Source: an uncultured Oscillospiraceae bacterium (GTDB lineage: Bacteria; Bacillota; Clostridia; Oscillospirales; Acutalibacteraceae). Taken from it: a DNA stretch of 26,558 bases. The stretch is taken from assembly GCA_900552115.1 (NCBI GenBank), contig URYP01000020.1:1-26558 (forward strand), given 5' to 3'. Made by a program: the position numbers and the translations under genes. Under the pieces are notes generated by a model. It was not told the origin of the DNA, did not search any database, and worked only from the letters and a program-made list of their open reading frames with translations. Shown here piece after piece: positions 7,324 to 14,817 of the stretch. Numbering within the stretch: the first letter of the stretch is position 1; every line of letters begins with the position of its first letter.

Positions 7324-8685
7324 TCAGCCTACCATCAGGCGGTCTTCCGGATAATGAATGGCGTTTTTGCGCGCCGTGTCTCCCGACAGCGCCATGGAAA
7401 CGGTCAACGGCCCGACGCGGCCAATCAGCATGGTAAAAATCAGCAGCAGACGCGAGAAGGTATGCAGGCCCGGGGTGATCCCGCAGGACAGGCCGGTAGT
7501 ACTGAACGCCGACACGACCTCATACATCACGTCGTCCAGCTCCAGCGGATTGCCACAGGCGGTCTCCGACACACATATGAGCAAGGTGTTGAATACCACC
7601 AGCGCCAGTGCCAATGTAAAAATGGCAAAGGCGCGCCGGATTATCTGCTCGCCCAGACGGCGCTTGCTGATATTGTAGTCCTGGCGCTTGCGGATGATGG
7701 ACCAGACCGCCAGCAGGACGATAAAAAACGTGGTGGTTTTGATACCGCCGCCGGTGCCCGCCGGCGACGCGCCGACAAACATCAGCAGCATGGTGACCAT
7801 TTTCCCAGCCGGGGTCATCCCCCCTTGCCCGATGGTGTCGAAGCCGGCGGTACGCGAGGTGACCGACTGGAAAAGCGACGCCATGATTTTATGGCCCGTT
7901 CCCATCCCTTCCTGTCCCAACGTTTGGGGATTGTTCCACTCAATGATGGCGATAAGCGCCGCCCCAGTCAGGATCAAAAACGCTGTCATACGGAATACGA
8001 TACGGGTATGCAACATCAGCTTATGCCGGTGCCTCCGCCAATGGACCATGTCCATGAGTACCGCAAAGCCAAGGCCGCCGATGATAATCAGCAGGGCAAT
8101 GGGTATGTTTACCATTGGGTCTTTGACATACGTTTCGATGGAATTGGTCATGCCCAGCGGGTCAAAGCCCGCGTTGCAGAAAGCCGATACCGCAATAAAA
8201 ATGCTGTAAAACAGACCTTTGGAAAAGCCGAAATCCGGGATAAAGGAAAAACACAGCAGCACCGCGCCCACCGTTTCCACCGCGAAGGCGATGGCGACCG
8301 CGTTGCGTACCAGCCGTATCAATCCCTGAAGCGTATCGGAGTTAAACGATTCCTGGATAATCAGCCGTTCTTTGAGGGAAAACCGTTTACCGATGGCCAT
8401 AAACAGCAGCGATGCCATGGTCATGAAGCCCAGCCCGCCGATTTGTATCAGGGCCAGGATGACCAGCTGCCCGAACAGCGTAAAGACCACGCCCGTGTTC
8501 ACCACGATCAGGCCTGTCACGCACACCGCCGAGGTAGAGGTGAACAACGCATCCACAAAAGAAATGGACTCGCCCTCAACCGTGGCAAAAGGCAGCATCA
8601 GGAGCAGCGCCCCGATCACCGCCACCGCCAGGAACCCAATGGCCAACACCTGGCCGGGTTTCAGTAAGCGTCTTTTTTCCAACAA
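7324..8685 (-). CDS. ktrB: KtrB/TrkH-type K+ channel subunit
   Basis: Integral membrane K+ (Na+-coupled) transporter, 453 aa. Four M1-P-M2 repeats are recognisable by their selectivity-filter loops: SAVCVTGL (near residue 52), SAFCNAGFD, TSRTAGFD and STTGLSCG, each with the key Gly. The intramembrane loop region GGLGFMTM and the third-repeat gate GASPAGTGGGIKTTTF are present. The start is a TTG-TTG pair after GGGGATGA, so it is uncertain by a codon. It begins 23 nt after the ABC-F stop and is followed by ktrA, so the three are probably one transcript. Confidence 0.94.
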   Translation of the reverse strand: MLEKRRLLKPGQVLAIGFLAVAVIGALLLMLPFATVEGESISFVDALFTSTSAVCVTGLIVVNTGVVFTLFGQLVILALIQIGGLGFMTMASLLFMAIGKRFSLKERLIIQESFNSDTLQGLIRLVRNAVAIAFAVETVGAVLLCFSFIPDFGFSKGLFYSIFIAVSAFCNAGFDPLGMTNSIETYVKDPMVNIPIALLIIIGGLGFAVLMDMVHWRRHRHKLMLHTRIVFRMTAFLILTGAALIAIIEWNNPQTLGQEGMGTGHKIMASLFQSVTSRTAGFDTIGQGGMTPAGKMVTMLLMFVGASPAGTGGGIKTTTFFIVLLAVWSIIRKRQDYNISKRRLGEQIIRRAFAIFTLALALVVFNTLLICVSETACGNPLELDDVMYEVVSAFSTTGLSCGITPGLHTFSRLLLIFTMLIGRVGPLTVSMALSGDTARKNAIHYPEDRLMVG

Positions 8686-8708
8686 CGACCGTCATCCCCT
8701 CTACAGCC

Positions 8709-10307
8709 TTACGCCTGTTCCTGCTTCCACTGAAGATAGTCTTCATAGCTCATCCGCTTATCGGTAATCTGCCCGCTCTCGTCAATCTCGATAATGCGGT
8801 TGGCCACGGTTTGCAGCATCTCGTGGTCATAGGTCGAAAACAGGATATTGCCCTTAAATTCGATCAACCCGTCGTTGACCGCCGTGATGGATTCCAGATC
8901 CAGATGGTTGGTAGGCTGGTCAAGCAGCAGCACGTTGCCGCCGAACATCATCATGCGCGACAGCATGCAGCGCACTTTCTCCCCACCGGACAGCACTTTG
9001 ACCGGCTTGAGCACGTCCTCTCCGGAAAACAGCATTTTCCCAAGGAAACCGCGCAGGTAGGTTTCCGCCGGGTCGGGAGCGTACTGCTGCAGCCACTGCA
9101 GGATGGTCAGGTCGCAGCCGTCGAAAAAGGCGGAGTTATCTTTTGGAAAATAGGACTGGGAGGTGCTGACCCCCCATTTAAAATGGCCGCTGTCCGGCTG
9201 GCGCTTTTCCATTAGAATATCGAACAGAGCGGTAATGGCCATTTCGTTTTGCCCGACAAACGCAATCTTGTCGCCCTTGTCGGCGCGGAAGGAAACGTGG
9301 TCTAGTACCACCCGGCCGTCGACGGAGCAGCACAGATCCTCCACCGCGAGGATATCCTTGCCCGCTTCCCGGTCCATGGTAAAGCCCACATACGGATAGC
9401 GCCGCGAGGAGGCCGGCATTTCCTCCACCGTCAGCTTTTCAATCAGCTTTTTGCGGGAGGTCGCCTGCCGTGATTTGGATTTATTGGCGGAAAACCGCTG
9501 GATAAAGTTCTGCAGTTCCTTAATTTTATCTTCGTTCTTTTTGTTCTGTTCCCGCGTCATCCGCTGGATGAGCTGGCTGGATTCATACCAGAAATCATAG
9601 TTGCCCACATAAATTTTGATCTTGGTAAAATCCACATCCACGATATGGGTGCAGACGTTATTGAGGAAATGGCGGTCATGCGACACCACGATGACGGTGC
9701 CCACGTAGTCCATCAGGAAATCCTCCAGCCAATGGATGCTGGCCGCGTCGAGGCCGTTGGTCGGCTCGTCGAGCAGGATGATATCCGGCTGACCGAATAA
9801 CGCCTGCGCCAGCAGGACCTTTACCTTTTCCCTTTCTCCCAATGTATGCATCCCGGTATATAAAAGACCGGTATCCAGACCCAGGCCCTGCAAAATCCGT
9901 CCCGCGTCGGTTTCGGCGTCCCAGCCGTTCAGTTCCGCGAACTCGGCTTCCAGCTCGGAGGCCAGAACGCCGTCCTCCTCGGAAAAATCCTCCTTGGCGT
10001 ATAGAGCGTCCTTTTGCTGGATGATTTCATACAGCCGCGGATTCCCCTGGATGATGGTATCCAGCACCGTAAATTCCTCAAACGCAAAGTGCTCCTGCTT
10101 GAGCACCGACATACGGGTCTTGGCGTCGATGACAACCTCCCCGGTCGTAGGCTCCAGCGCCCCGGACAGTATTTTTAAAAACGTGGATTTGCCCGCGCCG
10201 TTGGCGCCGATCACCCCGTAGCAGTTGCCCGGGGTAAACTGCAAATTGACGTGGGAAAACAGGTTTTGTCCGCTGAAATTGATGCTGACATCCGATACGG
10301 TAATCAT
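8709..10307 (-). CDS. ABC-F ATPase (YkpA/YbiT-like) with one degenerate ATP site
   Basis: Soluble, ribosome-associated-type ABC-F protein of 532 aa: two nucleotide-binding domains joined by a charged helical linker (about 245-300). NBD1 has an intact Walker A GANGAGKST (34-42), Walker B DEPTN (Asp180, Glu181) and H-loop His210, but its signature reads LGERE (156-160) instead of LSGGE. NBD2 is the mirror: intact signature LSGGE (439-443) but Walker A GQNEMAIT (352-359, Lys replaced by Ile), Walker B DQPTN (Gln464 for the catalytic Glu) and Tyr493 where the H-loop His should be. In the head-to-tail sandwich these defects fall in the same ATP site. Likely a translation factor; a resistance role is possible but not shown. 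It precedes ktrB. Confidence 0.93.
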   Translation of the reverse strand: MITVSDVSINFSGQNLFSHVNLQFTPGNCYGVIGANGAGKSTFLKILSGALEPTTGEVVIDAKTRMSVLKQEHFAFEEFTVLDTIIQGNPRLYEIIQQKDALYAKEDFSEEDGVLASELEAEFAELNGWDAETDAGRILQGLGLDTGLLYTGMHTLGEREKVKVLLAQALFGQPDIILLDEPTNGLDAASIHWLEDFLMDYVGTVIVVSHDRHFLNNVCTHIVDVDFTKIKIYVGNYDFWYESSQLIQRMTREQNKKNEDKIKELQNFIQRFSANKSKSRQATSRKKLIEKLTVEEMPASSRRYPYVGFTMDREAGKDILAVEDLCCSVDGRVVLDHVSFRADKGDKIAFVGQNEMAITALFDILMEKRQPDSGHFKWGVSTSQSYFPKDNSAFFDGCDLTILQWLQQYAPDPAETYLRGFLGKMLFSGEDVLKPVKVLSGGEKVRCMLSRMMMFGGNVLLLDQPTNHLDLESITAVNDGLIEFKGNILFSTYDHEMLQTVANRIIEIDESGQITDKRMSYEDYLQWKQEQA

Positions 10308-10558
10308 AAAAAGGGCTCATCCTCTCGCACAATTTGGGCGGTTTCGCCCTCTTACGCCACTATACGGCAAAACAAGGCAAAATTCCCGTTTGAAAGAGAG
10401 GCCGCCGCGCCCGTCCTTCAAACCATCTCATTTTCATCTTCACGTAAGAACAGGACAGACCCCTATCTGCCCTGCCGGTTCCGCCGTACATCACGGCATC
10501 TATTCCCCTGTCCAACGGCAGAGATACGGCGCCAGGCGGCGTCTCCTACCGTTACAGT
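10308..10558 (-). promoter_or_regulatory. Structured 250-nt leader of the ABC-F/ktr transcript
   Basis: Non-coding stretch between the promoter and the ABC-F start. Stems visible: AACGG/CCGTT (10514-10518 with 10549-10553) enclosing GAGA/TCTC and GCC/GGC; GGACAG/CTGTCC (10453-10458 with 10508-10513) enclosing GCCGT/ACGGC (10483-10497); a 10-bp stem with one wobble (10388-10397 with 10414-10423); and a GGGCG/CGCCC hairpin near 10337-10350 just before the start. I do not recognise a known riboswitch; ydaO, yybP-ykoY and T-box cores were looked for without success. 10594-10666 up to yfbR shows nothing else. Confidence 0.55.
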
Positions 10559-10564
10559 ATCCCA

Positions 10565-10593
10565 ATTATAGCCAACCATTCGTCAAAAGTCAA
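10565..10593 (-). promoter_or_regulatory. Consensus sigma-A promoter upstream of ABC-F
   Basis: Minus-strand -35 TTGACT (10588-10593), exactly 17 bp, -10 TATAAT (10565-10570). It lies ~260 bp before the ABC-F start, so transcription begins with a long leader. Confidence 0.85.
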
Positions 10594-10666
10594 CCGAAAT
10601 ACGCATTATCCGGATTTCGTCATTTTTGGACCTGTTTCGCGTCGTGAACAGGAGCCTTTATGACGG

Positions 10667-11245
10667 CTATTCCTGTTCGTCCAGCGTCAGGGCATAAGCG
10701 GGAAGGAATTCTTCCATAAAGCAATCGGCCGCGGGCAGTTTCATATCCCGCACGGCCTGTTCAGTAGACAGGCGCGCCTTTTCAAATTCCCGGTTTCCCT
10801 GCCGGCACTCCTCCACGCATTTAATCAGCGCCGACAGCTTGTCCGCCGCTTTAACGAGGCGCGCTTCTTCCTCCTGCGGCTGAGGAAAAAAGCAGTCTTC
10901 GTAAGCGTCCGTCATGTCGTTCGGCAGCATGGAAAGCAGTTTGCGGGCCGATACCTCCTCCACCTGCCGGTAGGCGTCCCGTATGGCTGGGTTGTAATAT
11001 TTGACCGGGGTGGGCAGGTCGCCGGTAAGAATCTCCGAGGTGTCGTGATACAGGGCCAGCAGGACGCAGCGTTCCTCGTTCACCTGTCCGCCGAATCGGC
11101 GATTGGTGAGCAGGGCCAGCGCGTGCGCGATCACCGCGGTCTCATACGAATGCTCGCAGAGATTTTCCGGACGGGTGTTGCGCATCAGCGACCAGCGGGT
11201 GATATATTTCATGCGGGACAAAACCGCGTAAAAATTGGATGCCAT
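10667..11245 (-). CDS. yfbR: YfbR-type HD-domain 5'-deoxynucleotidase
   Basis: Dephosphorylates deoxyribonucleoside 5'-monophosphates in the cytoplasm. 192 aa, close to E. coli YfbR (199 aa), with the family's hallmark N-terminus FYAVLSRMKYITRWSLMRN. The metal ligands of the HD fold are visible: His in CEHSYETA, His-Asp in LALYHDTSEILTGDLPTPVKYYNP, and the late Asp in VKAADKLSALIKCVEE. The phosphate-binding GDLPTPVKY block is intact. The ATG follows a GGGGGAA site. It has its own promoter at 11279-11307 and is not obviously linked in function to its neighbours. Confidence 0.93.
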   Translation of the reverse strand: MASNFYAVLSRMKYITRWSLMRNTRPENLCEHSYETAVIAHALALLTNRRFGGQVNEERCVLLALYHDTSEILTGDLPTPVKYYNPAIRDAYRQVEEVSARKLLSMLPNDMTDAYEDCFFPQPQEEEARLVKAADKLSALIKCVEECRQGNREFEKARLSTEQAVRDMKLPAADCFMEEFLPAYALTLDEQE

Positions 11246-11278
11246 GGTTGCCGTTCCCCCTTGTAATATGTGGGTTCA

Positions 11279-11307
11279 GTATAGCATCCTTTTTCTTTGC
11301 TGTCCAT
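11279..11307 (-). promoter_or_regulatory. Promoter of yfbR
   Basis: Minus-strand -35 TGGACA (11302-11307), 17 bp, -10 TATACT (11279-11284). The -35 abuts the end of repeat copy A, so that insertion or element forms the upstream edge of the promoter. Confidence 0.6.
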
Positions 11308-11396
11308 AGTCTCCTCCCTGCTGGTCGGAGCCATTGGAAGAATGCCTCTCGGCGCAAAGCGCCTCCCGCCGCCTTTGGCGGCACCATCATTCTTCC
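11307..11396 (+). repeat. Dispersed two-stem repeat, copy A
   Basis: Starts ATAGTCTCC, has a weak first stem (CTCC...GGAG), the constant GAGCCATTGGAAGAATG, then a second stem closed by GAAGAATG/CATTCTTC that encloses two further hairpins (GGCGC/GCGCC and CCGCC/GGCGG). This is the longest of four copies. The rest of the yfbR-yfhO gap (11397-11505) shows no gene. Confidence 0.85.
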
Positions 11397-11505
11397 GGTC
11401 TCTATGTTGGCTTGAGCGCCCATAGTTTCAGGTCATCTGCCCGAGACTAGGGCGATCTATTAGAAAACGCCACATCGAAGGCTTTCATTTCATCGGTAGT
11501 TCTGG

Positions 11506-11524
11506 TATACTGCCCTTTGGGAGG
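11506..11524 (+). promoter_or_regulatory. -10 element and ribosome site of yfhO
   Basis: TATACT at 11506-11511 is a good -10; the -35 region (TTTCAT near 11483) is poor. Transcription would start near 11518, leaving a very short leader that is almost only the GGGAGG ribosome site at 11519-11524. Confidence 0.45.
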
Positions 11525-11531
11525 GATAACC

Positions 11532-13916
11532 ATGAGCCATTGCCTGATGAAACCCAAAAGCCGGGCCCGGCTGACCTTTTTTACCGCGCTGGCGGTCGCC
11601 GCCGCCCTGTTCCTGCCCTTTATCCTCATGGATCAAGGATATTTTATCTATTACGGTGATTTTAACGTGCAGCAAATTCCCTTTTATAAGCTGGCGCACG
11701 AAGCGGTGCGCGCCGGTGACTGGGGCTGGAGCTGGACCACGGATCTCGGCGCCAACTTTGTCGGTTCCTACTCCTTTTATCTGCTGGGCAGTCCCTTTTT
11801 CTGGTTGACCATGCCCTTTCCCACCGATTGGGTCCCCTACCTGATGGGTCCGCTTCTGGTTCTCAAGCTAGCCTGCTGCGCGCTGGCCGCCTACGCGTAT
11901 CTGCGGCGGTTCGTGCGGCCGGATTTTGCCAGCATTGGCGGCCTGCTGTACGCCTTTTCCGGGTTTTCTTTATATAATATTTTTTTCAACCATTTTCATG
12001 AAGCCATTCTTTATTTTCCCCTCATGCTCTGGGCCATGGAGGTGTTCATGGCGGAAAACCGGCGGGGCGTCTTCGCCCTGTTTGTCTGCCTGAGCGCGCT
12101 CAACAACTACTATTTCTTTATCGGACAGGCCATTTTCCTGATAATCTACTGGTTTGTGCGCCGCCTCTCCGGGGGATGGGGCGGCTCGCCGGCTAAACTT
12201 TTCTGGCTGGCGGCAGAGGCCCTGCTGGGTACTGCCGGCGCCGCCGTTCTGCTGCTTCCCTCTTACCTGGCGGTGATTCAGAACAGCCGCACCGAAAATC
12301 TGCTCAGCGGCTGGGATTTTCTGATTTACTCCACCTCTCAGCGCTTTTTCGATATTATCCATTCCTTCTTTTTCCCGCAGGATAATCCGGCCCGGCCCAA
12401 CTTTTTTCCGGACGCGAACAACAAGTGGGCCTCTATGTCGGCCTGGCTGCCGATGGTTGGCTGCACCGGGGCCATCGCCTATTTCCAATCGCGAAAACAT
12501 AAGGACTGGCTGCGGAAGATGCTGCTGATCTGCGTCGTCTGCGCGCTGATACCCGGCCTGAACGCGATGTTCCAGCTGTTTAACGCCATGTATTACGCCC
12601 GCTGGTTTTACATGATGGTGCTGCTTCTTATCCTCGCCACGCTGCTCGCCTTTGACCGGCAGGAGGAGCATGCGGTCAACTGGCCGCGGGCGCTGGGCTG
12701 GAGCGGCGGTATCACCGCGGCGTTCGCGTTGTTTGTGGGACTGATGCCGAACAAGACGGAGGACGGCGAATGGACGCTGGGTCTGATGAAAAATACCGAG
12801 CGTTTTTGGGCGGTGGTGCTGGTCGCGGCGACCGGTCTGCTGCTGACCGGTCTGGCCGTATGGATCAGGCGCCGCACTCCCGCCCTCTTTTTCCGTTTCT
12901 GCATGGCCGGCGTCGCCTCTGTCTCCCTGCTGGTTGGCTGGTATACCATCGGCGTGGGGAAATTCACCTCCAGCATTTCCCCGGACTATGTGATCCAGAC
13001 CGGCATCGAAGCGCCGGATTTTGACCTGCCGGAAACCCCGTCCAATATGGCGCGGGTGGACACGCCTTACGCCATGGACAACCAGGCCATGTTCTGGGGA
13101 ATGCCCACCATACGGGCTTTCCACAGCATTGTCCCCGGCTCCATCATGGACTTTTACGACAGCATCGGGATAAACCGGTCGGTCGGCAGCCGGCCGGAAA
13201 CCACCCACTATCCGCTGCGCAGCTTTTTATCGGTGCGCTGGCTGTTCGATTACGACGACAAGGACGGCCTTTACGGAAAAAGTAAAGACGATAACTTTGA
13301 TAAAAACGGTGCGCTGGATATGCCCGGCTGGTCTTTCGACAGTGAGCAGAACGGCTTTGCGGTGTATGAAAACGATTATTACATTCCCATGGGCTTCACC
13401 TACGAGTATTATCTCACCCGCAGCCAGTTTGACGAGCTCCCCCGCTCCCGCCAGGAAAAATCCCTGCTCAAGGCACTGATTGTGGAGGATAAGGACGAGG
13501 CGGCCGTGAAAGGACTGCTGTCCCCGCTGCCGGTGGAGGATACCTCTTTCAGTGAGAATACCTATATGCAGGACTGTCTTGAGCGCCGGCACGCGTCCGT
13601 TTCCTCCTTTAAGCAGACGAAAGACGGCTTTACCGCCGTGCGCTCCTCAGACGAGGAGAATGTGGTGTTTTTCAGCGTCCCTTGGGAAAAGGGCTGGAGC
13701 GCCTCCGTCGGCGGCCAACCGGCGGAGATCCTGCGCAGCGGGGTCGGATTCATGGCTGTCCGCTGCCCGGCCGGGACAAACGTTTCCATTGATTTCACCT
13801 ATACCACGCCGGGGTTGGCGCTCGGTCTCCAAATCACCGCCGGGGCAGCCGCTTTGACGGCGGTGTACCTGCTTGGCTTTGCCCTCTGGCGCCGGCACAA
13901 AAAGAGAGCTGTTTAA
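11532..13916 (+). CDS. yfhO: YfhO-family polytopic membrane protein
   Basis: GT-C-like membrane protein of 794 aa. After an N-terminal transmembrane helix (about 10-30) comes the family's signature loop YFIYYGDFNVQQIPFY with the likely catalytic Asp, then LGSPFFWLTMPFP and about a dozen hydrophobic helices up to ~460. A large extracytoplasmic domain (about 470-760) follows, with a last helix and the basic tail RRHKKRAV. Known members (B. subtilis YfhO, Listeria GtlB) transfer sugars from undecaprenyl-phosphate to teichoic acids or other wall polymers outside the membrane; the exact acceptor here is unknown. Start: ATG at 11532 with GGGAGG 7 nt upstream; a TTG at 11517 would put the ribosome site inside the gene. 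Single-gene unit closed by a terminator. Confidence 0.88.
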   Translation: MSHCLMKPKSRARLTFFTALAVAAALFLPFILMDQGYFIYYGDFNVQQIPFYKLAHEAVRAGDWGWSWTTDLGANFVGSYSFYLLGSPFFWLTMPFPTDWVPYLMGPLLVLKLACCALAAYAYLRRFVRPDFASIGGLLYAFSGFSLYNIFFNHFHEAILYFPLMLWAMEVFMAENRRGVFALFVCLSALNNYYFFIGQAIFLIIYWFVRRLSGGWGGSPAKLFWLAAEALLGTAGAAVLLLPSYLAVIQNSRTENLLSGWDFLIYSTSQRFFDIIHSFFFPQDNPARPNFFPDANNKWASMSAWLPMVGCTGAIAYFQSRKHKDWLRKMLLICVVCALIPGLNAMFQLFNAMYYARWFYMMVLLLILATLLAFDRQEEHAVNWPRALGWSGGITAAFALFVGLMPNKTEDGEWTLGLMKNTERFWAVVLVAATGLLLTGLAVWIRRRTPALFFRFCMAGVASVSLLVGWYTIGVGKFTSSISPDYVIQTGIEAPDFDLPETPSNMARVDTPYAMDNQAMFWGMPTIRAFHSIVPGSIMDFYDSIGINRSVGSRPETTHYPLRSFLSVRWLFDYDDKDGLYGKSKDDNFDKNGALDMPGWSFDSEQNGFAVYENDYYIPMGFTYEYYLTRSQFDELPRSRQEKSLLKALIVEDKDEAAVKGLLSPLPVEDTSFSENTYMQDCLERRHASVSSFKQTKDGFTAVRSSDEENVVFFSVPWEKGWSASVGGQPAEILRSGVGFMAVRCPAGTNVSIDFTYTTPGLALGLQITAGAAALTAVYLLGFALWRRHKKRAV

Positions 13917-13928
13917 TAAGGCGTATAA

Positions 13929-13960
13929 AAAGACTCTGCGGAAAATTCCGCAGAGTCTTT
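13929..13960 (+). terminator. Bidirectional intrinsic terminator after yfhO
   Basis: Perfect 15-bp arms AAAGACTCTGCGGAA and its complement with a 2-nt loop; GCGTA/TACGC outside extend it further. T-run on the plus strand, A-run on the other side. Confidence 0.92.
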
Positions 13961-14045
13961 ACGCTAACGGTAAATGGCAGGCATCATTTTGCCTGTAAAG
14001 TAAGAATCAGTTGTGTCCGTTCACGACCTGATAGAGGAAGATTTC

Positions 14046-14103
14046 ATAGTCTCCGGCCTTTTAGGCCGGAGCCATTGGAAGAATGGCGTTGCCGCCATTC
14101 TTC
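14046..14103 (+). repeat. Dispersed two-stem repeat, copy B
   Basis: ATAGTCTCC, first stem CTCCGGCC/GGCCGGAG (perfect), constant GAGCCATTGGAAGAATG, second stem GAAGAATGGC/GCCATTCTTC (perfect). Same orientation as copy A, so the two flank yfhO. Between the yfhO terminator and this copy (13961-14045) there is nothing I can name. Confidence 0.88.
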
Positions 14104-14119
14104 TCCCTAAAATTAGATG

Positions 14120-14305
14120 TCAACGGTTGGCCTGGAGCACCGCGACCTGTCTGTGCTTGTCCAGCACCAGCTTCACCACGAAGTCTGTGCCGCTGATACG
14201 CATATCCACCGTATAGCCGACCTCCATCGGCTGGATGTGAGCTTTTTTCATCAGATGGTTTTGCAGGGTTTCATAAGCCTCCACGCTGAGTGTTCTGGTT
14301 ACCAT
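14120..14305 (-). CDS. Small protein of unknown function (61 aa)
   Basis: Not recognised. From the ATG at 14305 (GAAAGG Shine-Dalgarno; an ATG four codons earlier overlaps that site) it encodes 61 aa. There is an amphipathic N-terminal part (VEAYETLQNHLMKKAHI) and a beta-rich C-terminal half alternating hydrophobic and polar residues (VGYTVDMRISGTDFVVKLVLD). No signal peptide or membrane helix. It lies downstream of, and on the same strand as, the ribbon-helix-helix gene, 208 nt away, with the opposite-strand RNA in between. A partner or toxin-like role for the RHH protein can be imagined but nothing in the sequence shows it. Confidence 0.6.
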   Translation of the reverse strand: MVTRTLSVEAYETLQNHLMKKAHIQPMEVGYTVDMRISGTDFVVKLVLDKHRQVAVLQANR

Positions 14306-14331
14306 GGTTTTCAACATCCTTTCAAAGTGAT

Positions 14332-14347
14332 GCGGGATTGTACCCGC
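14332..14347 (-). promoter_or_regulatory. Palindrome around a -10-like element before the 61-aa gene
   Basis: GCGGG and CCCGC flank TACAAT (minus strand, 14337-14342), ~30 nt before the start codon. No good -35 is seen. It may be an operator-covered weak promoter. Confidence 0.35.
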
Positions 14348-14408
14348 GTGCGGCAATCACCCGAAAGAGTCTGCAAACGCAACACAAATCCAGTTGCACG
14401 CAACTCGG

Positions 14409-14437
14409 TTGCATGCGAACGGAATCTGTGGTATACT
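14409..14437 (+). promoter_or_regulatory. Promoter of the opposite-strand RNA
   Basis: Plus-strand -35 TTGCAT (14409-14414), 17 bp, -10 TATACT (14432-14437). Two near-palindromes GTTGCACGCAAC and GTTGCATGCGAAC (14395-14420) lie over and before the -35 and could be a binding site. Confidence 0.55.
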
Positions 14438-14443
14438 TTACGT

Positions 14444-14522
14444 TGCAATCGTCTTTTGGCGGTTGCCAGGTAGGGAAGCGGTGCGTTTGCTGGTGAGGCG
14501 TGCGCCGCTTCCTTCATTTTTT
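14444..14522 (+). ncRNA. Predicted ~80-nt small RNA antisense to the RHH transcript
   Basis: A promoter at 14409-14437 and an intrinsic terminator (GGAAGCGG at 14474-14481 pairing with CCGCTTCC at 14505-14512, stem extended inward, then six T at 14517-14522) bracket about 80 nt with no ORF. The RNA would be complementary to the mRNA just after, and overlapping the last codons of, the minus-strand RHH gene and before the 61-aa gene. This is the position of countertranscript RNAs in copG-rep type plasmid operons; that comparison is only by layout. Not matched to any known RNA. Confidence 0.5.
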
Positions 14523-14690
14523 GAGGTCCGGTTTTAACCGTTTAATCCCGCGCCGGGCCGCTTCCATAACGGAAACGGATTCTTGCTCACAGTAAGAATC
14601 CAGAATGTCTTTGGCCTCCTGATCCAGCTTTACTGCGATTTTGTATGGCTTTGGGTTATCGGTTGGCCGTCCCCGCTTCTTTGTGCCCAG
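14514..14690 (-). CDS. Small ribbon-helix-helix (CopG/Arc-like) DNA-binding protein, probable CTG start
   Basis: 58 aa, running from CTG at 14690 to TGA at 14514. The frame gives GTKKRGRPTDNPKPYKIAV, then KLDQEAKDILDSYCEQ and SVMEAARRGIKRL: a basic N-terminal arm, one beta strand and two helices, as in Arc/MetJ/CopG repressors and small antitoxins. There is no ATG, GTG or TTG in frame at the front. A perfect AGGAGGT (14697-14703) sits 6 nt before the CTG, so CTG is the likely start. The nearest ATG (14692-14694) is in another frame and stops quickly, so a 1-nt indel at the start is the alternative. Its promoter spacer holds a palindrome, suggesting self-repression. Confidence 0.72.
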   Translation of the reverse strand: MGTKKRGRPTDNPKPYKIAVKLDQEAKDILDSYCEQESVSVMEAARRGIKRLKPDLKK

Positions 14691-14719
14691 ATCATCACCT
14701 CCTATTTTGGGCCGTCTAA

Positions 14720-14748
14720 ATCATAACATTTAGGCTGCCTAAAATCAA
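14720..14748 (-). promoter_or_regulatory. RHH-gene promoter with an operator in its spacer
   Basis: Minus-strand -35 TTGATT (14743-14748), 17 bp, -10 TATGAT (14720-14725). The spacer contains the palindrome TTTAGGC-n-GCCTAAA (14729-14743), and a further half site TCTAAAT lies at 14715-14721. This is an arrangement typical of an autorepressed RHH gene. Confidence 0.68.
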
Positions 14749-14817
14749 GCTATATATGGCAATTGTGTATAAGTATAACTCAATGTAAATAAATACATCA
14801 TGGAGGCGTTAATCTAT

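Noticed and set aside
6841..8667. 608-codon open frame on the plus strand
   Set aside because: Antisense to ktrA and ktrB, both unmistakable; no start signal and no family resemblance.
10308..10558. c-di-AMP (ydaO), Mn2+ (yybP-ykoY) or T-box identity for the ABC-F leader
   Set aside because: The conserved core strings of these classes could not be found by eye; left as unidentified structured leader.
11970..13208. 412-codon open frame on the minus strand
   Set aside because: Antisense to yfhO; translation lacks hydrophobic or domain structure and has no ribosome site.
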